In this document: positions 27,848-35,843 of the stretch, piece after piece
Numbering within the stretch: position 1 is the first letter of the stretch
Layout: each line of letters starts with the position of its first letter
DNA from: JANLVJ01 sp031363945
GTDB taxonomy: Bacteria; Bacteroidota; Bacteroidia; Sphingobacteriales; Sphingobacteriaceae
DNA: 64,000 bases
Direction of reading: 5' to 3'
NCBI GenBank assembly: GCA_031363945.1
Contig: JANLVJ010000029.1
Location: 62,001 to 126,000 of the forward strand
Notes under the pieces: model-generated
Told to the model about the DNA's origin: nothing
The model's input: the letters and a program-made list of their open reading frames with translations, nothing else
Database searches by the model: none
Position numbers and translations under genes: made by a program

Positions 27848-29395
27848 ATGAAAACGCTAGTCACATTCATCACCAAGATCTCAGCAGCCTGCTTAATTGC
27901 TACTCTCCCTATTCCGGGAATAGCTTCATCCCTGTCTTTTCAACAAAATGACCCGGTTTATGGTAATGACCGCCCATATCAGAATCAGCCAGACAACCAG
28001 CAAAATAGTAACCAGGATAATGGGTATAATAACGGGCAGCAGAATTCTGACAATAATCAGACGAATCAGAATTACAATCAGGATAATGGAAATTATGCTG
28101 ACAATAGTGGAAATAATGAAAATCAAGGAAATATAAATTACCAGACTTTTCACGATCAGCTAAGTCCATATGGACAGTGGATCAATACACCAGAGTACGG
28201 GCAGGTATGGGTACCGGACGCAGGAGACAATTTTCAACCCTATAGAACAGAGGGGCACTGGGTTTATACTGATTACGGTTGGACCTGGGCTAGTGATTAT
28301 CGTTGGGGATGGGCTCCATTTCACTATGGGCGCTGGTCATTTGCAGATGAATATGGATGGTATTGGGTTCCTGGCTACCATTGGGGCCCAGCCTGGGTTG
28401 CATGGCGGCATTCTTCAGAATATTATGGATGGGCCCCACTAAGCCCAGGTTTATCAATTGGCGTTTCATTTTCATGGGGAACTTCTATTCCTGACCATGA
28501 CTGGTGCTTTGTTCGTTCAAACTATATTAGCGACGAACATGTAAATAATTACTACGTTTCAGTAAATAACAATACAACTATTATCAATAACACAACCATA
28601 ATCAATAACAACAGGTATTCAGACGGAAACAGGCAGATCTCGTATTCAGCAGGACCTTCAGCAAATGAAGTGGCCAGATATACTGGACGGCAGGTCTCAC
28701 CTGTGAACATACAACGCGTTAACAGACCTACTATGGCAGGCATACATAATAATCAGTTAATGATTTACCGGCCCAATGTGACCCCTGGCAGAATAAACAA
28801 TTCTATAAATAGCAATCCGGGAATAAATGGCAGGGTAAATAATTCCAGAACAATATTGAATCAACAAAGAGGTATTCAAAATGGCATAGTTAATAAAGCC
28901 AATTCAGGACAATCAATTGGGATGAACCAGCATACAGGATTTAACAGTAATTCTAATCGGGATAACAAAATACCCCAGGCCCAGATGCAGGCCGCCCGTC
29001 AGAACCAAAGCTGGAACAGACCACAGCAACAAGTGCAGCAGCGTGACCAGGCCCAGATGCAGGCCACCCGTCAAAACCAAAACCAAAGCTATAACAGATC
29101 ACAGGCACAGGTTCAGCAGCGAGATCAGGCACAGTTACAGGCCGCCCGTCAAAACCAAAACTGGAACAGACCACAGCCTCAGGTTCAGCAGCGCGAGCAG
29201 GCTCAGATACAGGCCCCACGTCAAAATCAAAACTGGAACAGACCACAACAGCAGGTCGGGCAACTCCAGCAGGTACAGGAGCGTCAGCAAGCTCAAATAC
29301 AGGCCCCACGTCAGAATACTGAAAATCAGAATAGAAATAATGCTGTTATTAATTCTTCAGGTCAAATGGGCAAAGGTCAAGGTAGAAGATTCTAA
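27848..29395 (+). CDS. DUF6600-type tryptophan-rich secreted protein, second paralog
   Basis: A 515-residue exported protein with a signal peptide (MKTLVTFITKISAACLIATL...GIASS). A polar Asn/Gln/Asp-rich linker (about 35-95) leads to the Trp-rich domain (about 98-200): YGQWINTPEYGQVWVPD, GHWVYTDYGWTWASDYRWGW, GYHWGPAWVAWRHSSEYYGWAPL. This is the same array as in the paralog at 22728. An Asn-rich middle and a C-terminal tandem repeat follow (28976-29310). The two paralogs are separated by the scoAB and mhqOD genes, so this is not a simple recent tandem duplication. Role unknown. Confidence 0.75.
   Translation: MKTLVTFITKISAACLIATLPIPGIASSLSFQQNDPVYGNDRPYQNQPDNQQNSNQDNGYNNGQQNSDNNQTNQNYNQDNGNYADNSGNNENQGNINYQTFHDQLSPYGQWINTPEYGQVWVPDAGDNFQPYRTEGHWVYTDYGWTWASDYRWGWAPFHYGRWSFADEYGWYWVPGYHWGPAWVAWRHSSEYYGWAPLSPGLSIGVSFSWGTSIPDHDWCFVRSNYISDEHVNNYYVSVNNNTTIINNTTIINNNRYSDGNRQISYSAGPSANEVARYTGRQVSPVNIQRVNRPTMAGIHNNQLMIYRPNVTPGRINNSINSNPGINGRVNNSRTILNQQRGIQNGIVNKANSGQSIGMNQHTGFNSNSNRDNKIPQAQMQAARQNQSWNRPQQQVQQRDQAQMQATRQNQNQSYNRSQAQVQQRDQAQLQAARQNQNWNRPQPQVQQREQAQIQAPRQNQNWNRPQQQVGQLQQVQERQQAQIQAPRQNTENQNRNNAVINSSGQMGKGQGRRF
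28976..29310 (+). repeat. Coding tandem repeat, Gln-rich (about five units)
   Basis: Near-identical protein units begin Q(M/L/I)QAxRQNQ and continue NRPQ...VQQR(D/E)QA. Units are about 24-30 residues (72-90 bases), so copy number may vary between strains. Confidence 0.75.
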
Positions 29396-29426
29396 GAGGG
29401 TTTATTATAAATATATTTTTTAATGG

Positions 29427-29467
29427 AGCGTGGTTATATAACTAATTAATTATTATGTGACCACGCT
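29427..29467. terminator. Bidirectional hairpin between DUF6600 paralog and MarR gene
   Basis: AGCGTGGT (29427-29434) and ACCACGCT (29460-29467) form a perfect 8-bp stem with a 25-base A+T-rich loop, between converging genes. No clear T-run on the plus side, so a modest call. Confidence 0.5.
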
Positions 29468-29493
29468 TATTATAATATTCATAATAAGTAGGG

Positions 29494-29943
29494 TTATCTA
29501 AGCTGATCAAGAATTTCATTCAAACTTTCTATCTGAGTTTCTGATAATTTTTTCATCATCTCATTTTCTGATTCATCAATCTTATCATAAATATCTGCCA
29601 GCAAAGAAAGGCCTGTAGTGGTAATGTGTATATCCACTTTCCTTCTATTACCAGGACATTCAACCCGGGTGACATACTGTTTTTGTCTGAGTTTTTCAAC
29701 TAGTCGTGTTGCATTACTCATACGGTCAAGCATTCTTTCCTGAATATCAGAAAGAGCAGTTGAATCTGGTGTACGCCCCTTTAAAATACGAAGTACATTA
29801 TATTGCTGGGCAGAAATCCCGTACGGTTTTAGTACTTGTACGGTCTTGCCCATCAACCAGCTTCCTGTATAAATTATATTTAAAACAGCTTTACTTGAAG
29901 GTGATTTGAATAAGCTTTGCTTGATTTCTTTTTCTAGTTCCAT
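29494..29943 (-). CDS. MarR family transcriptional regulator
   Basis: A 149-residue winged-helix dimer of the MarR family. The layout is helix-rich N-terminus, DNA-binding domain (QYNVLRILKGRTP...SDIQERMLDRMSNATRLVEKL, then wing GNRRKVDIHITTTGLSLL) and C-terminal dimerisation helices. Such repressors sense small phenolics, quinones or oxidants. No redox cysteine pair typical of OhrR is seen; the only cysteine is in the wing (VECPGNRRK). It is close to mhqO/mhqD, so an MhqR-like function is plausible but unproven. Confidence 0.85.
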   Translation of the reverse strand: MELEKEIKQSLFKSPSSKAVLNIIYTGSWLMGKTVQVLKPYGISAQQYNVLRILKGRTPDSTALSDIQERMLDRMSNATRLVEKLRQKQYVTRVECPGNRRKVDIHITTTGLSLLADIYDKIDESENEMMKKLSETQIESLNEILDQLR

Positions 29944-30008
29944 TAAAATTTATTTTAATTCCAGTCTATGACTAAACTCAGGGTGACTAAATAAGGTGTG
30001 TTTATACA

Positions 30009-30016
30009 ACAATTGT
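30009..30016. promoter_or_regulatory. Possible MarR-type operator (palindrome)
   Basis: ACAATTGT is a perfect 8-bp palindrome between the divergent marR (start 29943) and sensor kinase (30108) genes. Short palindromes are common in A+T-rich DNA, so this is only suggestive. Confidence 0.25.
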
Positions 30017-30107
30017 AAAGGTATGTATCTTTCTATCAAGAAAACGCTTTTGATGGCCTCTGATAGGGGGTTTGAAACATTCAATTTTTGAAAACGTATA
30101 AAACAGA

Positions 30108-31166
30108 ATGACAATGCTTATCAGGGCACTCTTTAAGTTCCTTTCTCAAATAAAGTTTTTAGCTAAAAGCGAAGTCAGAAAATTTCTATTTGTAGCTGTG
30201 TTGGGAATTAATTTCCCGCTTGTTGGTCTGCTGGTCTTTTTCCTGTATGAGCATTTAAGATTTGGAGAAATTTATATTTTTCTGACTGTTACCTTCAGCA
30301 TACTCGTTTCTACAACAATAACCGTTTTAATTCTTAAACAGTTACTTGAGCCTCTTGTAATTGCTAAAGATGCACTGGAAATCTATCTCCAGAAAAGGCA
30401 ATTGATTACATTACCCACAGACTATAAAAATGAAGCTGGTGTACTTTTTCAAAATGTGCAACTTACCCTCGAAACACTAGATAAAACTCTTGCCGATAAA
30501 AAAGACCTGGTGACACTTTTATCACATGATGTTCGTGCTCCTCTGGCACAGGTTATCGGGATGTGTAATCTTATATTACTAACAGAAGACCCGGATGAAA
30601 TCACGGAATATTGTACCATCCTTATAACAGAGATGCAAAATCAACTCAATTTTCTCGAGCAGGTTGTGAAAATGAATCGACTTGATAGTATGGAAATTGC
30701 ATTTGAAGAGCGCAAACAGATACAGGTTTCTGAACTAGTTGATAGGGCCATGCATACGCTGAATGTACAGAATCTAGAAAAAGATATCTCCTGGGTTTTT
30801 GATATCCAGAGAAATATGGTGGTCAATGTGAACCCGCATTTATTTACTCAGGCAATTCAAAATGTGATCAGCAATGCTATTAAGTTTTCACACGCGAAGT
30901 CTACTATTACCATTAAAACCCGGCTGGAGAGCAACAAAAAAATCATTGAAATTAAAGACGAAGGATTAGGTTTTAAACAGGATGAATCGCTAAAAATCTT
31001 TACCCGGTTTACTAAATATGGGAAGACCGGTACCAAAGGTGAAAAATCAAATGGACTTGGATTATACCTGACTAAGAATATTGTTGAAAGACATCACGGG
31101 CGTATTGAGGCCTTCAGTGATGGACCCGGACTTGGAGCATTATTTAGATTCGTCATGCAGGATTAA
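30108..31166 (+). CDS. Orphan sensor histidine kinase
   Basis: A 352-residue membrane histidine kinase with no adjacent response regulator. Two close hydrophobic helices lie at about residues 28-48 and 55-77, followed by a short linker of the HAMP kind. The dimerisation domain has LLSHDVRAPLAQVIGMCNLILL (H-box), and the HATPase domain has QNVISNAIKFSHA (N-box) and NGLGLYLTKNIVERHHGRIEA (G1/G2). The sensor part is only a short loop, so it probably senses the membrane or an intracellular cue. A second ATG at 30114 is possible. Regulation and partner unknown. Confidence 0.85.
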   Translation: MTMLIRALFKFLSQIKFLAKSEVRKFLFVAVLGINFPLVGLLVFFLYEHLRFGEIYIFLTVTFSILVSTTITVLILKQLLEPLVIAKDALEIYLQKRQLITLPTDYKNEAGVLFQNVQLTLETLDKTLADKKDLVTLLSHDVRAPLAQVIGMCNLILLTEDPDEITEYCTILITEMQNQLNFLEQVVKMNRLDSMEIAFEERKQIQVSELVDRAMHTLNVQNLEKDISWVFDIQRNMVVNVNPHLFTQAIQNVISNAIKFSHAKSTITIKTRLESNKKIIEIKDEGLGFKQDESLKIFTRFTKYGKTGTKGEKSNGLGLYLTKNIVERHHGRIEAFSDGPGLGALFRFVMQD

Positions 31167-31237
31167 GTAAATCAGTTTGTTTACATCAATGAATCAATAT
31201 TTTATAGAATATGTATAGATCAGCTGTTTATCTAATT

Positions 31238-32617
31238 TTACTTAATTAAACTATTTAATAGCATAACACTAACAATTCCTACGACTGAAACAATCGTTTC
31301 CATTAATGACCAGGACCTAAGCGTGTCTTTCATTGAAAGATTGAAATATTCTTTAAACATCCAGAAGCCTGGATCATTCACATGGGAAAACATTAAACTG
31401 CCTGCTCCTATTGATAATACCATTAGGTTCGGATTCACCCCTGTACTGATAATCAGTGGGGCGATAATTCCTGCAGTAGTCAGACCCGCAATAGTGGCCG
31501 ATCCAACAGCTACCCTGATAAAAGCAGCTATTAACCAACCTAAAAGTAAGGGGTGAATATCCCAGCTTTTCAAAATATTGGCAATTTCAATACTAACTCC
31601 GCTGTCGCTTAATACCTGCTTAAAACAACCAGCACCCCCTATGATTAATAGTATTCCTGAGATATCCTTGACAGCATCGGCGTAAATTGCCATTACTGCT
31701 GAAAGCTTCTTTCCATGTCTGATACCTAACATATAGGTCGCATAGGTAAGAGAAATCAGCATCACGATTGTTGGGTTACCAAGAAAGTCGGTAAAGGCAC
31801 TAATAAATTGAGCGCTTGGGAATACTAGTTTTAAAAATGAAGCACCTCCAAGTAGCATAACTGGCAGCAAAGCAGCGATGAAACTTGTTGCTGCAGAAGG
31901 TTGTTCATTCGCTGCAACTTCAACAGACTGAAAGGCTGAAAGCGGTTGAGAATTCATAGTCCTGAGTGTTCTGCTAAAAACTGGCCCTGCTAGTATGATT
32001 GCCGGGATGGCAACAATAATACCGTATAACAATGTCAGACCCATATTAGCATGAAAGAGCGTAACCAGTGCTACTGGTGAAGGGTGGGGAGGTAAAAAAC
32101 CATGAGTTACTGATAATGCAGCCAGCATCGGTAGGCCGATATATACGGCAGGTAATTTATACCTGCTGACGACAGAAAAAATTATAGGAACCATTAATAC
32201 AAATCCAACATTATAAAAAAGAGGAATTCCAACTATAAAGCCAGTACCCACCATTGCCCATTGAATTGATTTTCTACCAATCATGTTCATCAGGGTTGAT
32301 GAAATTTTGATTGCCGCTCCTGATACAGCAACAAGCTTCCCGAGCATTGCCCCAAGTGAGATGATTATCAATAATTGACCAAGAGTATCACCAAGCCCTT
32401 TTTCTATAGAATGAGTAATATTGGCAGGTTTAATTCCCATCGCTATTCCGCCACAGATAGAAACAATCAGAAAAGAAAGAAATGGGCTGATACGTGCCCA
32501 GCTGATTAATAGAATCAGGGTTGCAATTGAAATGAAGGCAATCAGTAACGGTGAAAACTGGGGTAACCTTTCAAGAAGTAATAAATCAGATTGAAAAAGA
32601 AAAGTATATCGATACAT
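31238..32617 (-). CDS. GntP-family gluconate permease
   Basis: A 459-residue inner-membrane carrier with about 12-14 helices, matching the GntP family of gluconate:proton symporters (SFLIVSICGGIAMGIKPANITHSIEKGLGDTLG and PHPSPVALVTLFHANMGLTLLYGI; the PPHPSP region is a hallmark). The gluconokinase gene is 16 kb away, so a pathway link is inferred. GntP members can also carry other sugar acids such as D-serine or fructuronate, so the substrate is not certain. The preceding divergent gene is an ada remnant. Confidence 0.85.
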   Translation of the reverse strand: MYRYTFLFQSDLLLLERLPQFSPLLIAFISIATLILLISWARISPFLSFLIVSICGGIAMGIKPANITHSIEKGLGDTLGQLLIIISLGAMLGKLVAVSGAAIKISSTLMNMIGRKSIQWAMVGTGFIVGIPLFYNVGFVLMVPIIFSVVSRYKLPAVYIGLPMLAALSVTHGFLPPHPSPVALVTLFHANMGLTLLYGIIVAIPAIILAGPVFSRTLRTMNSQPLSAFQSVEVAANEQPSAATSFIAALLPVMLLGGASFLKLVFPSAQFISAFTDFLGNPTIVMLISLTYATYMLGIRHGKKLSAVMAIYADAVKDISGILLIIGGAGCFKQVLSDSGVSIEIANILKSWDIHPLLLGWLIAAFIRVAVGSATIAGLTTAGIIAPLIISTGVNPNLMVLSIGAGSLMFSHVNDPGFWMFKEYFNLSMKDTLRSWSLMETIVSVVGIVSVMLLNSLIK

Positions 32618-32747
32618 CTACCCAGGTTTCTTGATTTAATAAAATATTTTTTCGGGAAATTAATTAGCTGATTTATATCCTGCTTATTTATCCAGCAAAA
32701 AGATAAGACAATTAATGGTTGAGATTATACCTGAATTGTATAGGGGC

Positions 32748-33278
32748 CTAAAATTCATTATGTGAGTTTAGCCGGGCTGCCTCCCAGCCTATCATAGCCT
32801 GTTTACGGGTCGGCCCCCAATGGTAGTCACCTAAAACACCAGTTGCTCTTTTGACCCGGTGCATAGAATCAGAAAGGCAACTGGGTTAGAGCCAATTGCT
32901 GAGCCAACTGAACGTGCAGCCTTATCTTGCCCGATATCATTACCAAGTTGTAAGTAGGTAGGCACCTGTGATGATTCAATATTTAAGAGGGCTTCCCATA
33001 CCTTAAGTTGAAACAGTGTACCTTTTAAATGAAGTATAATTGGGTTATCTGACTTGTTCTCACGTTTAAATTGATTTTTTTAAAAGGACATGAGCCTTGT
33101 TTAGATCTTCAGAAAAGAGCGTACTGGGAAATTTTTCCTTCAATTCGCTTAACCCTTGGTCTCTTACCGGGCAAAAGGCCAGAAAACAGATGCCAATTGC
33201 TTCAAGGTCGGGTTGTTCTTTAAAATACTCAGTCAAATAAATAATTGCTTTTTCAATTGTTTCGTACTGATAACTCAT
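32748..33278 (-). pseudogene. ada: ada-like HTH/methylguanine-DNA methyltransferase pseudogene
   Basis: A decayed gene for the AraC-type/O6-methylguanine-DNA methyltransferase bifunctional protein. The N-terminus (YETIEKAIIYLTEYFKEQPDLEAI) joins directly to the start of the methyltransferase domain (GICFLAF), so the AraC helix-turn-helix part is gone by an in-frame deletion. A frameshift at the A-run near 33066-33072 follows, then a good methyltransferase segment (HLKGTLFQLKVWEALLNIESSQ, AARSVGSAIGSNPVAFL). At the active site, PCHR has become L-C with a one-base deletion near 32858-32863, and the frame resumes as RATGVLGDYHWGPTRKQAMIGWEAARLN. The alkyl acceptor site is destroyed. Very likely non-functional. 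Confidence 0.9.
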
Positions 33279-33396
33279 AATTATTACTTGAGAAGCCGTA
33301 AAATTACGTTCCTGTTAAGAATTGAAAACCTGATTCTTGGTATATTCTGACTAAAACTTCTAAATTTATTGTTGGCATTCTACTCATCGTATAATA

Positions 33397-34272
33397 ATGA
33401 TCAAACTTGAAAATAAGTACCTGCAGGTAACAGTAAGTGAGCAAGGTGCAGAATTGCAATCAGTAGTTAATAAAATTACTGGCATAGAACATCTATGGCA
33501 AGCAGACCCAACTGTATGGCCCTGGCATGCGCCAAATTTATTTCCTGTCGTTGGCTCCTGTTATAATGATCAGATACTAATCGGTGATGAAGCTTACCCC
33601 ATATCGAGACATGGATTTGCAAGAACTTCTAAATTTGCCCTGATTATTTCAACTGAAGATCATGCTGTATTTTCTCTCTCAGCAAATCAGGAGACTCTTA
33701 AACATTATCCTTATAATTTCGAGTACCAGGTAATCTACGATTTAATTAATAAACGATTACGGGTATCATATAAAGTAATAAATAAACAGAATGGCGATAT
33801 TCTCTTTTCTCTTGGAGCCCATCCTGCCTTCAGAGTACCTTTTTTCCCCGATGAAAATTATACTGATTACTATGTTGAGTTCGCCGCTCCAGCTCCTGCT
33901 AAAATTCATTTATTGACTAAAGAAGGTCTCTTTAATGGTGAGACAAAAATAAATCCTGCAATTGATAACCAGATACAGCTAACACGTTCACTTTTTGAAA
34001 ATGACGCCCTGGTTATGAAAGAAATAAAAAGTAGGATTATAAAAATCGGAAGTAGGAAAAATCCGTATTTTGTTGAAGTAGAATTCCCTGAATTTCCATT
34101 TGTTGGCATCTGGGCTAAAACAGGAGGTGATTTTGTATGTATCGAACCCTGGTTAGGCTATGCAGATTCAAATGACGGTGAGAAGGAATTTGCTGATAAA
34201 GAAGCGATACATACCCTTGAACAGGGTCACGTTTTTGAAGCCGCTTTTTTTATAGGTTTCGGCGAAAATTAA
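33397..34272 (+). CDS. Aldose 1-epimerase family protein (LacX-like)
   Basis: A 291-residue galactose mutarotase-like protein that would interconvert anomers of free sugars. Features are HAPNLFPVVGSC, SRHGFARTSKFALI, SLGAHPAFRVPFF (a conserved histidine and acidic environment) and VCIEPWLGYADSND near the end, as in LacX/YeaD-type epimerases. It is standalone, between the ada remnant and the helicase. Substrate and pathway are not shown; it could supply the correct anomer for a glucose or galactose kinase or dehydrogenase. Confidence 0.82.
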   Translation: MIKLENKYLQVTVSEQGAELQSVVNKITGIEHLWQADPTVWPWHAPNLFPVVGSCYNDQILIGDEAYPISRHGFARTSKFALIISTEDHAVFSLSANQETLKHYPYNFEYQVIYDLINKRLRVSYKVINKQNGDILFSLGAHPAFRVPFFPDENYTDYYVEFAAPAPAKIHLLTKEGLFNGETKINPAIDNQIQLTRSLFENDALVMKEIKSRIIKIGSRKNPYFVEVEFPEFPFVGIWAKTGGDFVCIEPWLGYADSNDGEKEFADKEAIHTLEQGHVFEAAFFIGFGEN

Positions 34273-34419
34273 TTTCAAACCTGAAATTGGTCTAACAAGC
34301 ATGAGATCAAAGAATTTCAGCGATTAATGATCTTTTTCTTTATTTTTATGGAAAATATTTAGGCTACCAATAGCTCGGATCAAGGTAGCGCCGAATCTAA
34401 ACCTAACAACTCAAATCTG

Positions 34420-35802
34420 TTGACTTTTAATGATTTCAATTTTAATACTTCCTTACAGGAAGGATTAACGAGCATGGGTTACACCAAGCCTACTCCTATT
34501 CAGGAACAGACAATACCCCTTATTCTTCAAGATAAAGACCTTATAGCCTGTGCACAGACTGGTACAGGAAAAACAGCTTCCTATCTCCTGCCTGTGCTGC
34601 AAAAAATGGCTACGGCCAAACACAGACACCTAAATACCCTCATACTTGCACCTACCCGTGAACTTGCCCAGCAAATTGATCAGCAGGTTGAAGGCTTGGC
34701 TTATTTTACCGGAATCAGCTCTATTGCTGTTTATGGAGGAGGTGATGGAGGCGTTTATGAACAACAAAGAAAAGGAATCATACAGGGAGCAGATATATTA
34801 ATTGCAACACCTGGCCGACTGATTTCCTTCCTGGTCTCGGGAATTGTCAAATTCGAACACCTTGAACATCTTATTCTGGATGAAGCTGATAGGATGCTTG
34901 ATATGGGCTTTTTTGAGGATATACTACGTATTATAACCTATTTGCCAGTTAAGAGGCAAACATTACTTTTTTCGGCAACCATGCCAACCAGGATTCGTGA
35001 ACTGGCTAAACGTATTTTGCAAAATCCCGAGCAAATTAATATTGCTACTTCTCAGCCAGCAATCGGAATTAACCAACAGGCCTATCTCACCTTTGATGAG
35101 CAGAAGAACAAGCTTCTTATCAAAATATTAAAAGATAAAGAGTACAAAAGCGTTTTAATTTTTTCTTCAACCAAGGAAAAAGTAAAACAGCTGCATCAAC
35201 AGCTAAGAAAAACTGGTATTAATGCCGAAGCTTTCCATTCTGATCTTGATCAGGAAAACCGTGAACAGATTCTAAGGGCATTTAAAGCCAGGCAATTGCC
35301 GATCATTATTGGTACTGATGTTCTTGCACGTGGTATTGATGTGGAGGGAATCAGCCTGGTTCTAAATTATGATGTGCCACCCGATCCTGAAGATTATATT
35401 CACCGCATTGGCCGCACTGCCAGAGCTGAAACTACAGGTACCGCCATTACATTTATCAATGAAAAAGACCAGCGTAAATTTCACAGCATTGAAATCTTAA
35501 TCGGCCGTGAGATTCCAAAAATACCTCTGCCCGAGGATATGGGTGAAGGACCTGTATACCAGCCTTCTGTAAAGAGAGCAAGCCATAGTCACTCATCAGG
35601 TCGCAGAACGGGCTCGGGGGCTAAAAAATCATGGAAGAAAAAATCAGGTAAAAAACCCGGTGAAACTTCTCAGCCAAGAGAACAAGGAAGCAGTACTGGA
35701 ATAAATTCAGCAAGCGGTACAGCAAGCAATTCAGGTACAGCAAGCAATTCAGGAACAGGAGGCAATTCAGGAATAGGAAGCAATTCAGGAAGCCCTATTT
35801 AA
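34420..35802 (+). CDS. DEAD-box RNA helicase
   Basis: A 460-residue ATP-dependent RNA helicase of the RhlE/CsdA-like group. It has the Q-motif (GYTKPTPIQEQTIP), AQTGTGKT, PTRELA, TPGR, DEAD, SAT, then ARGIDV and HRIGRTAR. The basic C-terminal tail holds a Gly/Ser/Asn low-complexity run. The start is unusual: an in-frame ATG at 34348 gives only M-E-N-I before a TAG stop, so the likely start is the TTG at 34420, right before TFNDFNFNTSL, the normal N-terminus. The amber codon may be a real mutation or an assembly error; the gene itself still seems complete. Confidence 0.9.
   Translation: MTFNDFNFNTSLQEGLTSMGYTKPTPIQEQTIPLILQDKDLIACAQTGTGKTASYLLPVLQKMATAKHRHLNTLILAPTRELAQQIDQQVEGLAYFTGISSIAVYGGGDGGVYEQQRKGIIQGADILIATPGRLISFLVSGIVKFEHLEHLILDEADRMLDMGFFEDILRIITYLPVKRQTLLFSATMPTRIRELAKRILQNPEQINIATSQPAIGINQQAYLTFDEQKNKLLIKILKDKEYKSVLIFSSTKEKVKQLHQQLRKTGINAEAFHSDLDQENREQILRAFKARQLPIIIGTDVLARGIDVEGISLVLNYDVPPDPEDYIHRIGRTARAETTGTAITFINEKDQRKFHSIEILIGREIPKIPLPEDMGEGPVYQPSVKRASHSHSSGRRTGSGAKKSWKKKSGKKPGETSQPREQGSSTGINSASGTASNSGTASNSGTGGNSGIGSNSGSPI
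35716..35787 (+). repeat. Four 18-base coding tandem repeats in helicase tail
   Basis: Four consecutive units begin GG(T/A)A(C/T)A and end CAATTCA, at 35716, 35734, 35752 and 35770. They encode G-(T/I)-(A/G)-(S/G)-N-S units. The first two are identical, the others differ at a few bases. Candidate for copy-number variation between strains. Confidence 0.85.
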
Positions 35803-35843
35803 TAAAAATTGAGAAGAAGCATTTTTTTTCATAGTATTATACG

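Noticed and set aside
28953..29309. Long minus-strand frame opposite the Gln-rich repeat, and the idea of a CRISPR-like array there
   Set aside because: The repeats are coding, vary in length and have no spacers; the antisense frame mirrors the repeats.
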